From Bradyrhizobium sp. B124 (lineage in GTDB: Bacteria; Pseudomonadota; Alphaproteobacteria; Rhizobiales; Xanthobacteraceae), in NCBI RefSeq assembly GCF_038967635.1, contig NZ_CP152413.1, positions 7,692,001 through 7,756,000 on the forward strand: 64,000 bases of DNA, written 5' to 3'. The notes beneath the pieces are model-generated. The model had not been told where the DNA came from, did no database searches, and saw only the letters and a program-made list of their open reading frames with translations. The translations under genes and the position numbers were made by a program. Shown here in pieces: positions 36,364-46,231 of the stretch. Within the stretch, counting starts at the first letter, position 1. Every line of letters starts with the position of its first letter.

Positions 36364-36640
36364 ATGCTTCCGCGTAGCGAACTCAGGACCGCGCCACCGG
36401 CCGCGGTCCGCGAAGCCATAAAGCGTCTGGAAAACAAACCTCCGGACCGCGCGCCTGCGTCGGAACCTGAGCCATGCTGACCTTGCGGCTAGGCTGGGTG
36501 TTGACTGTCGTGTGATGCCGATGCCGAGCGCGGGAAGCTGAGCACAAGCGCCGGCGTGTATGTCGGCCTGCTGTGGGCGATGAACCCTACTTTCGTCGCT
36601 TGCCGACGTTGCCAACCCGAAGAACGGTGAGGAGGGGCAC
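36364..36640 (+). pseudogene. Relic of an XRE/HipB-type antitoxin
   Basis: Pieces in three frames join into one protein: EAIKRL, then NLRTARLRRNLSHADLAARL, then DADAERGKLSTSAGVYVGLL, then SLADVANPKNGEEG. This is the order of a helix-turn-helix antitoxin of the HipB or rhizobial XRE type (a helix-turn-helix followed by a GKxSTS...VYVGLLWAM tail). At least three frame changes interrupt it. No toxin partner is left. The remaining parts of the 955-base gap 36189-37143 hold only the terminator at 36782. Confidence 0.7.
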
Positions 36641-36781
36641 TGGCAAGTGAAGTGCCTCCGAAGCTACGCTTGAACGTTCAGAGTCAAAAAGCGAGACTGC
36701 AGCCCTTAAATGCCCCGCGTGACCAGTCGCTACAGTCGCCGCGACAGCATTGGACTGAACAGACTGCGGGAAGTCGTAATT

Positions 36782-36818
36782 CAAAAAAAGAGCCGCCGGC
36801 ATTGAAAGCCAGCGGCTC
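36782..36818 (-). terminator. Rho-independent terminator
   Basis: On the minus strand GAGCCGCTGGC pairs with GCCGGCGGCTC and is followed by seven T. It lies 325 bases downstream of the second GntR gene and would end its transcript. Confidence 0.75.
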
Positions 36819-37143
36819 AAGGTCAGGGAGAACGCCGCTGATCGCCGGCTAGCAAGCTCAGCATAAAGCGGCCTCCGCCAGTATAACCAATCGTAAGGAA
36901 CAGATCTTTGGCGATGCTATCCGCCCTGGAGGGAAACCTGGTTTTTCATCCACATCGTGTCGTCGGTACGTCAGTTTTGTACATAACGAACAAGCACAGT
37001 TGCCAGCCGAGCCTACAGTTGATCTTCTTCGCTCGCTTGCTACAACCAACGTATTGTTGCGCCAATGAAGCGTCAGAGCTCCGCAAGCTCATCCAAGTTC
37101 GACTTGTGAAATTGGCGCGTAGGCGAGACGTTGCATGCACCAT

Positions 37144-37950
37144 TCACTCCGTCTTGGGACGGGTTCCCGACGGGATGTTTATGGAGCAGGCAAGTCGGTC
37201 GAATGGAGATTGCACCACACCGAAAACGGTGATGCTAGGTTTGGCTGTCTCGACTTTGTAGAAGCGGCGTAACATCGGATACCCGTTTGGAACCGAAAAC
37301 AATTCCGCAGCTTGTCCGGCAGCGGGGGCCGCATCGACGAGATGAGACGTATTGACAATATCAATCCCGTGTCGCCGTAGCGCATCAGCTATCAGCCGTT
37401 CACCGAACTCATCTACAATGTCGCCTGAGACATCCGATGAAAGATAAGTCGCATCGTACATGACGGTCACTTCATCGGCGAAGAATATCATTTTCCTGAC
37501 GCAGAGCATTGCCTTCGCCGGCGGATTGAAGATCTCCATCGTCGGCTCGGATATTTTTTCCCTTGTAATCGATAGCAGACGGATGCTGGCTTCACCCCAA
37601 GTCGATATCCCAGCGTCCAGCGCTAGAACGAATCTTCTTTTCCGCTTAACAAACGTGCCCTTGCCTGCGACCGCCACCAACTCTCCCGAGACACGCAAAT
37701 CCCGCAATGCTCGCTTGATGGTAATCGGGCTGACGCCGAATTCCTCGCAAAGCGCGGCTGTTGATGGAATCGATTCTCCCGGCGGATAGGTGCCGATCGT
37801 AATGCGCTTGAGGAGTTCCTCACGGACGCGCTCGTGCAAGACTGATGAAGTCCCCAGTTGCAGATTGTTCAAAGCTCTTCTCTTCTGTTCGAACCAGAAC
37901 TGAACCCCAGTCGACACCAGTTGCACGTTAATAGCGCACAAACTGCCCAT
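37144..37950 (-). CDS. GntR/UTRA family transcriptional regulator, copy 2
   Basis: HutC-type regulator of 268 aa, paralogue of 18585. The winged helix contains LCEEFGVSPITIKRALRDL, nearly identical to LAEEFGVSAITLKRALRDL in copy 1, so both should bind the same operator. The UTRA domains differ more, which suggests two ligands converging on one operator class. It has operator copy 8 between a TTGGAC/TATAGT promoter pair just upstream of its start, consistent with autorepression. Confidence 0.9.
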   Translation of the reverse strand: MGSLCAINVQLVSTGVQFWFEQKRRALNNLQLGTSSVLHERVREELLKRITIGTYPPGESIPSTAALCEEFGVSPITIKRALRDLRVSGELVAVAGKGTFVKRKRRFVLALDAGISTWGEASIRLLSITREKISEPTMEIFNPPAKAMLCVRKMIFFADEVTVMYDATYLSSDVSGDIVDEFGERLIADALRRHGIDIVNTSHLVDAAPAAGQAAELFSVPNGYPMLRRFYKVETAKPSITVFGVVQSPFDRLACSINIPSGTRPKTE

Positions 37951-37974
37951 TTTGCAGCCTGTTTGACTATACAG

Positions 37975-37987
37975 TATACCTGGTATA
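37975..37987. promoter_or_regulatory. GntR-type operator, copy 8 (TATACCTGGTATA)
   Basis: Perfect 13-bp palindrome 25 to 37 bases before the start of the second GntR gene. Read on the minus strand it lies in the spacer between TTGGAC and TATAGT (17 bases apart). Autoregulation is likely. To the right, 38031-38500 shows no recognisable gene. Confidence 0.75.
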
Positions 37988-38564
37988 TGTCCAAAGCATT
38001 GGTGTCCTGGATCCTTTCACCGCTCGCCGAGTGCAATCCGGATCAAACTTGGAATTTATGATCTGCACGCGCGAGCTGCGCTGTCGCGTCAGCTTGGTTC
38101 ACGGCCTGGCCTTTGCTTCCCAAACCGGCAGATCAAAGGGTGATTCTGATGCGACGGTGACCTGCATACCGGCAAACCGCGCCTTGCCACACTTCAATCG
38201 GAAACTTGCGAACCATAGCTCAGCAGCAATTGCGCGTTTCGCACGCGACGCGAGCGCATTTGTTGAAACGCGCGGTCCCCCTCGGAAGCTTTTGATTGTT
38301 CGCGGGGGTGCTTTGCTCAGCTCCAAGCTAGGCGTTACCGGCGATTTGGTGATGACGTTAGAGATCGTGACGCGCTCGTTGACGCGGACTCGCTGGAGCC
38401 GTGCTGTTGTGAGGCGATCGTGGATCTAGGCAGCCCAGCTGGATAGATTTGTCCGAAGCGTACAAGATTCACCGAAAAGGATTGTGACCTGGCAGCGAGA
38501 CTACAAGAGCCACAGAATGTTAGGGGCCTGTATAACGAACGAGTCTTGCACGCTGACCTCGGGA

Positions 38565-39012
38565 ATGAGTCAAATGACGGAGCATTGCTACTGGCGTTTT
38601 TCGCGTACGTTGCTGCGCGCGATGAACGACCGACACGTTCAGGATGTTGAGGCTTTCATTGACGATAACGTCGATTGGGCAATTTATGGTCAGTCGATAT
38701 GTTTCCGTTTCTCGGTACGCGTCATGGCAAGAAAGCCGTGCTCGATGTGATCCATGAATTCGCACCTCCGGGTCCGTCGCTTTGATCGCGAGATGACCAC
38801 CTTCGGTGCGCCTTTGTCTGGCGCCGCGAAATGCCGATACGCCGATTGCGTGTCGCGCAGCGCAATTCACCTACTTCAAGGACGGTCGACTCGTTAAAAT
38901 GCACGTCCTCCTCGACACCTTCGATCTGGTCGAGCAAGCGCTCGGGCGCCCAGTTCGTCTTCTCAGAAAAATTGGCGGATGGTCCGATCACCAATCGCCT
39001 GCAACCAGCTGA
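38565..39012 (+). pseudogene. Relic of an NTF2-like/SnoaL-like protein
   Basis: The first frame reads MNDRHVQDVEAFIDDNVDWA; after frame changes it continues with GTRHGKKAVLDVIHEF and then AQFTYFKDGRLVKMHVLLDT plus FDLVEQALGR. This is the order of the small alpha-beta-barrel NTF2-like family (ketosteroid-isomerase-like). At least two frameshifts break it. The stretch 39013-39236 holds nothing clear. Confidence 0.6.
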
Positions 39013-39236
39013 AACACGGCCAATGGGTAGCGGACTTGCAATTGTTCGGCGGCGTCACCGCCAATGTCGGTCGGAAGCGTCTTCAAAGAGCATTGTCGAG
39101 ACGATAGAGGGCGTAAGTCATGAAATGGGTAAATCTCGACGAAGCGTCCTTTGTCTGCGGCGCAACCAAATCGCATTTGAGGTGCTAGTCGAGCACCCCC
39201 GAACGTTCCCCCGCTATTCCACGGGCCAAGAAGTGA

Positions 39237-40875
39237 TTACCTGGCGGGGCGCACTCGAAGAAGGCTGCGGCTAATCCAACCGACGATTGGCATCTCGTTG
39301 CCATAGTCGTAGACCTCAACCCTCACCCAGTCGCGCTTCGTTTCTAGCACCCTTACCAACTGATCCGGATAAACGATCCTCATCGTGCGCTCGTTTCCGT
39401 TCGGGCCAGATCTGAGTAAGGTTCGGCCGTGGAGATATCGAATGGAGCGATCCGCTTCGACTTCCTTTTTTGTGCGCTCCTGGTGGACCCGCAAGAGGGC
39501 AGCGATATCCTCTGATGTAGCGCCTTCCCGAGCAGATTTCGCGCTCTCCCGTGAAACAGCCAAACTTTCCCTGGAGATTTCAAGACTCTTTAGTGCGATC
39601 GGTATTCCCACCAACGCAATTACGCAACTCAGCACGCCGATCAAGTTTGCAATGCCTTGGCCCTTCAAGGAGTTTAAGGCCCCGGAAGCGCGAACGCTTT
39701 CGTCCACGCGCGCAAGCACTTCCGCCACGAGTTCATCTGATGGTTCGTCTGCGTCGAACGCGCGTATGCCGTCCAAAACTGCACTGAATACCGGCGCGTC
39801 GTTTCTGCCGCCTTGGTCATATCGCGCGAGCACATCGGCCACCGCGCCTCGACCCGCCAACCCGTCGACGCCCGCTGTCGCTGTCGCGTAGAACCCGGGT
39901 CGCAAAAGATTTATCGCTTCTGTGGCATTCTCAAGCCCGCCTACTTGACCGGCGCCTATCGACGATGCAGCAGCGAGGGTTGCGGCCGAAAGGCCAAGGT
40001 CGAACAATCGGTTCAGGTTTCGAGGCCACGCAGCGAAGTCCGGCGGCAGACTGAGAGAGGGACCTCTCGCGAACTCTGAGAGTTGCCGAAGCTGATTGAC
40101 GACTGAAGCGGGGTCTCGCATGCGCAGACAGTCCGTCGCGGATGCTGGAATATGCTTTATTAACGGCGGCGAACTCGCGTGCAAAATTTGAGAGGTCTAC
40201 TCCGCGAATTTGCTCGAGGGCGGCTTGAACGGCCGAGCCATGATTCTTTAGCTGATGATACGCAGCCTGAATCGCCGGACCCTTGCGCTGCAACTCTTCC
40301 CACGCGCCCTGAATGGTTGAGCCGTGCTCCTTTAGCTGATCGAACGCAGCTTGAATCGCCGGTCCCTGGCGTTGCCATTCTTGCCAGGCGCTTGCCCCAT
40401 GAAGCGGGTCAAGGTTACTGCTGATCGCGGAAACCGCGCTGCCTGGCGGCTGGAATCCGCTAGCTCGTATAGCGGCCTTTTCCACTGCGTTCTTTACTTG
40501 ATCTCGTCGAGCCGCTCGGTTAGCGCCACGCAAGCGCAGGTAGTTGAGCAGTCGGTCACTGCCGCCATTGTCGAATTCGGGTGTCGTTTCGGCTTCAGCA
40601 CTCGTTCCCGCGAGGTTCAGTATGGCGACCGCAATTGTGTCCAATTCGGTATCTGTCAGGCAGCCGACGGCCTCAGCGCTCGGCCCTTCACCAGTTGCCA
40701 ATCTGGTGAAATCGGTCAAGAGCATCCGAACAAAAGCTCTTCCGTCGGCCCAAGGCCTGCTTTGGTCCTCGCTATCAAACCAATCGTAGAATGCGGCTGT
40801 TCGAGCACTGACGAGAATCGGTCCGAGAGATGGGGCATGTACCTGGTAGGGCGCGTCGAACTGACTGAGGTCCAT
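39237..40875 (-). pseudogene. Large hypothetical protein with 28-residue repeats, membrane segment and SH3-like tail, split by a frameshift
   Basis: Two overlapping frames (39931-40875 and 39237 to about 40130) read as one protein of about 545 aa. The first frame turns arginine-rich after SSIRDGL, exactly where the second becomes sensible (MRDPASVVNQLRQLSEFARG), next to a run of four C at 40110-40113. The N-terminal half has two copies of a 28-residue repeat (QGPAIQAAFDQLKEHG and KGPAIQAAYHQLKNHG). The second half has a hydrophobic segment (IANLIGVLSCVIALVGIPIA), a coiled coil and an SH3-like tail (TLLRSGPNGNERTMRI...WVRVEV). No family recognised. Mutation, sequencing error or programmed +1 shift are all possible. 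Confidence 0.6.
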
Positions 40876-40986
40876 CTGGTTCACTGCCAAGTTGGTCGAT
40901 CAATAAAGTATTGTACGATAGCCTGAAGGTCGTGTTCCAAGTCCGTCTGGCGCAGGTGCTGTGGATCGCGTTATTTTCGGCGGCTA

Positions 40987-41008
40987 GGTGCCGCTTCGAA
41001 GCGGCACC
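40987..41008. repeat. Perfect 22-bp palindrome
   Basis: GGTGCCGC-TTCGAA-GCGGCACC reads the same on both strands, without a T-run on either side. It may be a hairpin or a protein-binding site. It lies 90 bp upstream of the frameshifted gene in a 746-base gap (40876-41621) that shows no gene. Confidence 0.6.
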
Positions 41009-41298
41009 ACTTTCTATCGGAGGGTTTTAGCGAGAATTGCCGTGATCGCAGCTTCTACTTTATCGGCAGTCAGTTCGCTCAGCTTCATTTTTGCCACAGT
41101 TCCCGATCGTCCGCCTCGGTCAGGGCGTGACCGCCGGGCACGCCATTCCCACGGTGTGGATGCCGGGCCGACGGGCCGATTTCGACATGTCGGGAAGATA
41201 AGTATCCCGAGCCGGTTTGACGAATCGAACTGGCGATGCTTCGATTGAAGCTGCCTATTCGTGCTACCGCCGAATCAGGCGACGACGGCCCCGGTACC

Positions 41299-41340
41299 GG
41301 CCCCCCACGGCCTCCAGAGGTGCTGGGGCCTTCGTTTTCT
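41299..41340 (+). terminator. Terminator-like hairpin
   Basis: GGCCCC (41299) pairs with GGGGCC (41325-41330) and TTCGTTTTCT follows. The transcript it would end is unknown. Confidence 0.35.
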
Positions 41341-41621
41341 TGCCCCATAGAGTGAAGTCACTTCCAGCTTGCGAGATCTTGTGCTGCGCGCATTGTCTCC
41401 GGCATCCTCTGGGTTGAAACCAAGTCGGGGATATCGCCGTAGAAAGCATCGCGTCGTGCTGATATGAAACGCTTACCGCCGCCAGCTGAGGGGCCCCTTT
41501 CCGGATGTCACAAAGCTGTAAAGTAGCTTTGCCATACGCTTTGGTGTAGCTGCCGCCTACTTCGGTTAAGAGGCATTTCAAGTGGCTAAGGGGCCGTCGA
41601 TTGGTGCGACCGGCGGCCCCA

Positions 41622-41813
41622 CTACTTCAGGACCCGCGAGAACTCCGGCTGCACCGTTAGGCGGTATGCAATGAACTTGTCGCCGCTGAAGCGTTCAAGT
41701 GGGGTATCGCAAACAGGGCAGCGATATTCACCCTTGGTCCCGGGCTTAGATATCAGTTCGATGCGCCGGAATCCGGCACCGCAGCTAGGGCACGTCACGT
41801 CGCTTTTCCGCAT
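41622..41813 (-). CDS. Small zinc-ribbon protein
   Basis: A 63-aa protein with two CxxC knuckles (CPSCG and CPVCD) about 20 residues apart, an arrangement that binds one zinc. Start set at the Met of MRKSDVTCPSCG; the open frame extends upstream to 42047 without coding character. Function unknown; similar short zinc ribbons are common in rhizobia. Between 41814 and 42154 nothing else is seen. Confidence 0.65.
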   Translation of the reverse strand: MRKSDVTCPSCGAGFRRIELISKPGTKGEYRCPVCDTPLERFSGDKFIAYRLTVQPEFSRVLK

Positions 41814-42154
41814 CAGATCACCCCGGCAGAACTCCTCGGAGGTGGTGCCGCGCGGAATGCACTGGCCCCGATGCGGCGCTCTTCCCCGAAGACCTTGAGT
41901 TTGAGATTCTACAACCGAATTGAAGATTTCAAATAGGAGTACGGCCCACCGAGATTGTTCGTTTCGTACATTATGCCTGGTTATCTGCGCTCGAAATGAC
42001 CTGATCGACCAGCCCATCCGGCAGGGTGCTGATTGACATTCACGCAATCTCTGCGAGAGTTAGACTGCTTCATCAAAATCTGTGAGTGCCTCTTAGGGTC
42101 TGTGAGCATTTCCAATCTTCATTGGTTCTACCAACAATTTTGAGGGAGTTAGTT

Positions 42155-43051
42155 ATGATGCGAGTGACGACGAGGTTGGCGATCCTCGCCTGGGGTGCAG
42201 TTTTCAGCTGTTCGAACATAAGCGGCGCGCTCGCTTGGGGCGACGAAGGCCATGAGGTGGTAGCTCTGGTGGCGCAGTCCTTTCTCGATGGGGATGTGCG
42301 CAAACGCGTGAATGCCCTTCTGGCCGCCGATACCGATCCGCTCACCGCCCATGACATTGCGTCGGCAGCAACATGGGCGGACAAGTACCGGGATGCGAAT
42401 GTGAACAATTCACGCGAGCGGACGCGGCAGTGGCACTTTGTCGATATTGAGATCACCGCTCCGAATTTCGACGAAGCCTGTTTCAATCATCCGCCCGTGC
42501 CGAATAGCACGCCCGCTTCTGATGGAACGGAGACCGATTGCGTGGTCGACAAGATTCAGCAGTTTGCGGCGGAGCTCGCCAATCCCGCGACAGATATCGA
42601 GGAGCAGGTCGCCGCGCTCAAATTCTTGCTTCACTTCGTCGGCGACGTGCACCAGCCGCTGCACAGCTCTGACGACCACGATCGCGGCGGCAACGCCAAG
42701 CGGGTTTCGGCAACCGGACTTAGCGCCGGCAATCTTCACCATTTCTGGGACACCGAGTTTGTAGACCAGCTGGGCCCCGATTCTCGAACCATCGCCTCCG
42801 ATCTCATCGGCCACATCACGAAGGAACAGCAAACGCTGTGGCAAGCGGGAAAACCTGATGACTGGGCCAAGGAAGCATCTGCTCTGTCAAAGGATGACGC
42901 GTATGGCCAGCTTCCGGCTCCTAACGCGCATGGAAGCTTTCGGTTGACAGAGGACTACGTGACGACGGCAACAAATGACGTTGCAATTCAGCTGAGCAGG
43001 GCGGGCGTACGGTTGGCGATGATCCTGAACCAGGCACTGCGAAAACCATAG
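42155..43051 (+). CDS. S1/P1 family nuclease, secreted
   Basis: Zinc-dependent single-strand nuclease of the S1/P1 fold, 298 aa. A signal peptide ends at SGALA, leaving Trp as the first mature residue; in this family the N-terminal Trp is itself a zinc ligand. Other ligands are in WGDEGHEVVA, AATWADKYR, FLLHFVGDVHQPLHSSDD and NLHHFWDT. All expected His and Asp positions are present, so it should be active in the periplasm or outside. TGAGGGAG precedes the two adjacent ATG codons at 42155 and 42158. Confidence 0.93.
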   Translation: MMRVTTRLAILAWGAVFSCSNISGALAWGDEGHEVVALVAQSFLDGDVRKRVNALLAADTDPLTAHDIASAATWADKYRDANVNNSRERTRQWHFVDIEITAPNFDEACFNHPPVPNSTPASDGTETDCVVDKIQQFAAELANPATDIEEQVAALKFLLHFVGDVHQPLHSSDDHDRGGNAKRVSATGLSAGNLHHFWDTEFVDQLGPDSRTIASDLIGHITKEQQTLWQAGKPDDWAKEASALSKDDAYGQLPAPNAHGSFRLTEDYVTTATNDVAIQLSRAGVRLAMILNQALRKP

Positions 43052-43693
43052 AAGCGCCTACCGATGGGCGACCACTTGCGTGAACAGCCGACCTAAGTGA
43101 TGACCTTGTCCAGGAAATCTTTCTAGCTTGTGCCCAGTGTCCTGAATCCCGCATCCCGATTGGGGTTTATCCAGAGCTGCGCTCCGCGCCCGATCGTACG
43201 AGGATGGGCGGTCGTCACTAAAATTGCCGGGCACGATTTCCGGGCGGGTCATGCGCATTGAGTTCTGCTGCATCGCAGTCAGTGACCTGCTGCTGCTACA
43301 TCACCATGTCGTCGATGAGCCCGAAGCGGCGCGGACAAAGATTAGGCGAGCTAATCGCGTAGGCACTTCACCTCGAGGTCCGTAGTCGGTCGTTGATTGC
43401 ATCGCCTAGGTCAGAGGATGGCTGCGCCGCCCCTTGGAACGCGAGTATGCGAGCGGTCCCTGCTTCACACGCAAGCCGATCGGTGGCCTTGTGCGCGTCC
43501 GCCGCACGCTCACGCCTTGGCCCGGACGCCTCCTTAGATGCTTTCTCGCGATCTGCTGCTCATGGCGTCATGAGCTTGGTGCGTGCCGGCTGGCAAAATC
43601 GTCAATTCGTTGAGGATTGAGTACGCAGCTGACTACCGTACCACCGGGTGTGCAGTTTCCGAACGTGTCATCGAAACATCCGCCCGTTGTGGC
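43052..43693. other. Intergenic stretch with a possible gene fragment
   Basis: No intact gene. On the minus strand about 43385-43550 reads ASKEASGPRRERAADAHKAT and AGTARILAFQGAAQPSSDLG before a stop, without a start codon; this looks more like a decayed coding segment than noise but was not identified. Confidence 0.4.
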
Positions 43694-46231
43694 TCAGCGG
43701 GTTCGCGGACGAACGCGAACGGGCGGAGTAATTCTGGCTCGGGCTTGGCTGTAGACTTCAGCGACGCTCGCCATGGTCACGGTAATGGCGAGGCCGAATG
43801 GAACCAACTCGTCAATCGCGGCACCGCGATCAGGCTCACGCTGAACAACAAACTCGACTGCAGAATTTCCGACTAAGGCGGGCGCTTTGTTCCCCTCCCA
43901 TCTTCGAGACATTATGGTGCCGCGACTTGCCTGATTGGTATCGGGCTGTGATTTCGCAGGTAATACCCGAAATTGGTTGATATCTTCGGACGTAGATAAC
44001 GACAGCCTCACAGAACGATATGATTGCCTTCCGGGCTGTACAGGGGTGAACCAAGCAAGGGTCGCGCTTACAGAGTGCGGAAGAGCCTGTCCGCTCATGC
44101 AAGCTGGCAACGGAACGACGATGGAGCGCCGGGTCTCTGGGGCAAGCGATCCGACAGCCCAGAACGTCGCTCTATCGGAAGCGCAATAAATGGCATCGTC
44201 CGAGTTTACGATACCATAGCCTAAGAACCGGCGGATATTATCTCGCTGTCGAACATGCTGCTTAGGATTGGATGGGCCAAGCACGCTTTTTATGAGGTCT
44301 GCACTATCCATTGGCCAGGCTGCAGTATGAACGAGCAAGGCTTTGAGGATGACTGCCCGTTGATGATGAGATAGCGCAAGAAATTGTTCGCCGTATTCTG
44401 TTTCCAGTGCGTCATGAATTCGGTGTGCGGTTCGAGAAGCCAGCGCTGCGGCAGCACTTGTGCCGCTGGTATAATGCTCCATGCTAGCGGCCCCGGCTCG
44501 CGGCGGTGCTGCCACTTTGAGGCCATGTGGTCGAGCCGGTCCTGCCGGTCGGACACTTAGTCCTGCTCCACTAGCTACCATGGTCAAATGCTCACGAGAG
44601 CCCGGCATCAGAATGTCAGGCTTAACGCTGTTCGCGAACCCCGGACCTAAGCTGCTAGATGGATTGGCAGTTACCATCGGGTGGTACGGGTCGACGCGGC
44701 CTCGTGCGGCCCGGCGTTGCGCGTCGCTAACGGCATCGATGTTCGCTGCGCCAACGGTGATTCCATTGACCGTTTCGGAAGGTGAGAGTAGCCGCCGCGA
44801 TGCAACGAACTGAGATAGCGCCTCAAGGGTGAGTTTTGCGCGATCGGGCTGTGACGTGGCTTCGTAATTGGCCATCGTGGCAATCGAAGCGATATCGAAC
44901 TGCTGCGTATGGTTGCCGGCGCTCACGCAGAATAAAATCCCGTAGCTGTGCGACAGTCTGTCGATAAGTCGCGCCCATGGCGAAAGGCGGCCCTGAAATG
45001 GCTTTCGTACATTTCCGAGCGAGAGGTTCACTATCAGGACGGACGGAGCAGTTGGGTCGACGTCTCGACGCATTGCCGTTACGGCCTGATAGATCAAATC
45101 AACGACTAGCCGATCCTGAGGAAACTGATCGGCTTCACCGAGCACCGGCACGCAATGAACACGGCGTCCCAAGGGTGTTTCAACGACGTTCCGGTCGCCA
45201 TGCACAACTAGCGAAGACATTGCTGTGCCATGAGTTCTTTCTTCCACGACCGCAAGCGGTTCAAGATTGAACTGGTCGTCGACACTCAGTCGGCCGCGAA
45301 GCAGCGGATGCTCTGAGACAGGAACCCCGTCCAAGATAGCTAGGATTGGCTCTCCGTTACCAGGTGGCGGCGGAATGCTGGCTGCTTGTTCGACAGCGTC
45401 ATCTACTTGGACTGGCAGCGCGACGCTCTGTGGCCGAATATGCATCACCGCATCCAGGCCACTCATTCCGGTTGGAGAGCGCTCCGCAATCTGTCGGATC
45501 GCCGCCACTGGTAGACGCGCAAGAATCGCATGATAAGCGATGTCGGGGATGCGGCACCTTGAAACAAGGACACCGCCTGCCGCAGCAATCTCGCCGAGTA
45601 CAGCCCGTTCAGTGCTTGCGGCCAACTCTTCTGACGCGCGGAAAACCAACTCAATCTCGATGACGAGAGATTGATCATCTCTCATCAATTCGATCTCATC
45701 GGCTAGAATTTCGCGATCGCCCTCTTGGACACGATCGCTCGGTCCCCAAACTCTGATTTCTCGAAGGGTTGCAAAAACATCGCGCCACGGAGCAAATCCG
45801 GTTCCAAGCTCCTGTCCAGTGGTCCATCGCTTCCAAAGAGAGAGGATGTTGTGTAACGCCGCTGTATCAGGCACGAGCAGATACGCTTCCGGAGACTTGT
45901 CTTTTTCGTCGCCCTCAAGCTCTTCTTCGTCAATCAGTTCGAGGCCAGGCACCCTTCGAATTGCGGTCGCAAAGTTTGCGATGGCGCCTCGAACCTCGAA
46001 TACCAATAGTCGTTCCGGTGCTAACGCGGATGGATCGGTACGCAGTGTCAATCCAGATGGGTCTCTGGCTAATACCTGCTCCAGCCGCCGAAAATGGCGA
46101 CCGAACGCAGCGTTCTGAGCGGTCGGAGAATAGTGGGCGGGCCTAGGGATGTTCTGTTGTCTGCCTGTCGGCCTTGCTTCCTGGTTGCCCGGCTGTAGCC
46201 GCAGCAGCGGCTTCGTTGGATCGCCCACCAT
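43694..46231 (-). CDS. ietS: IetS-like subtilisin-family serine protease of an IetAS system
   Basis: Cytoplasmic 845-aa protease with an S8 catalytic set: Asp301 in ILDGVP, His334 in THGTAMSS, the oxyanion Asn440 in SAGN and Ser592 in SGTSAAAALASR. No signal peptide. The first 290 residues form an extra domain not seen in secreted subtilisins. It lies directly downstream of and overlaps an AAA ATPase gene, the gene pair known as IetAS, first described as a toxin-antitoxin-like plasmid exclusion module in Agrobacterium and later listed among anti-phage systems. In that scheme the protease is the toxic effector. Confidence 0.87.
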   Translation of the reverse strand: MVGDPTKPLLRLQPGNQEARPTGRQQNIPRPAHYSPTAQNAAFGRHFRRLEQVLARDPSGLTLRTDPSALAPERLLVFEVRGAIANFATAIRRVPGLELIDEEELEGDEKDKSPEAYLLVPDTAALHNILSLWKRWTTGQELGTGFAPWRDVFATLREIRVWGPSDRVQEGDREILADEIELMRDDQSLVIEIELVFRASEELAASTERAVLGEIAAAGGVLVSRCRIPDIAYHAILARLPVAAIRQIAERSPTGMSGLDAVMHIRPQSVALPVQVDDAVEQAASIPPPPGNGEPILAILDGVPVSEHPLLRGRLSVDDQFNLEPLAVVEERTHGTAMSSLVVHGDRNVVETPLGRRVHCVPVLGEADQFPQDRLVVDLIYQAVTAMRRDVDPTAPSVLIVNLSLGNVRKPFQGRLSPWARLIDRLSHSYGILFCVSAGNHTQQFDIASIATMANYEATSQPDRAKLTLEALSQFVASRRLLSPSETVNGITVGAANIDAVSDAQRRAARGRVDPYHPMVTANPSSSLGPGFANSVKPDILMPGSREHLTMVASGAGLSVRPAGPARPHGLKVAAPPRAGAASMEHYTSGTSAAAALASRTAHRIHDALETEYGEQFLALSHHQRAVILKALLVHTAAWPMDSADLIKSVLGPSNPKQHVRQRDNIRRFLGYGIVNSDDAIYCASDRATFWAVGSLAPETRRSIVVPLPACMSGQALPHSVSATLAWFTPVQPGRQSYRSVRLSLSTSEDINQFRVLPAKSQPDTNQASRGTIMSRRWEGNKAPALVGNSAVEFVVQREPDRGAAIDELVPFGLAITVTMASVAEVYSQARARITPPVRVRPRTR

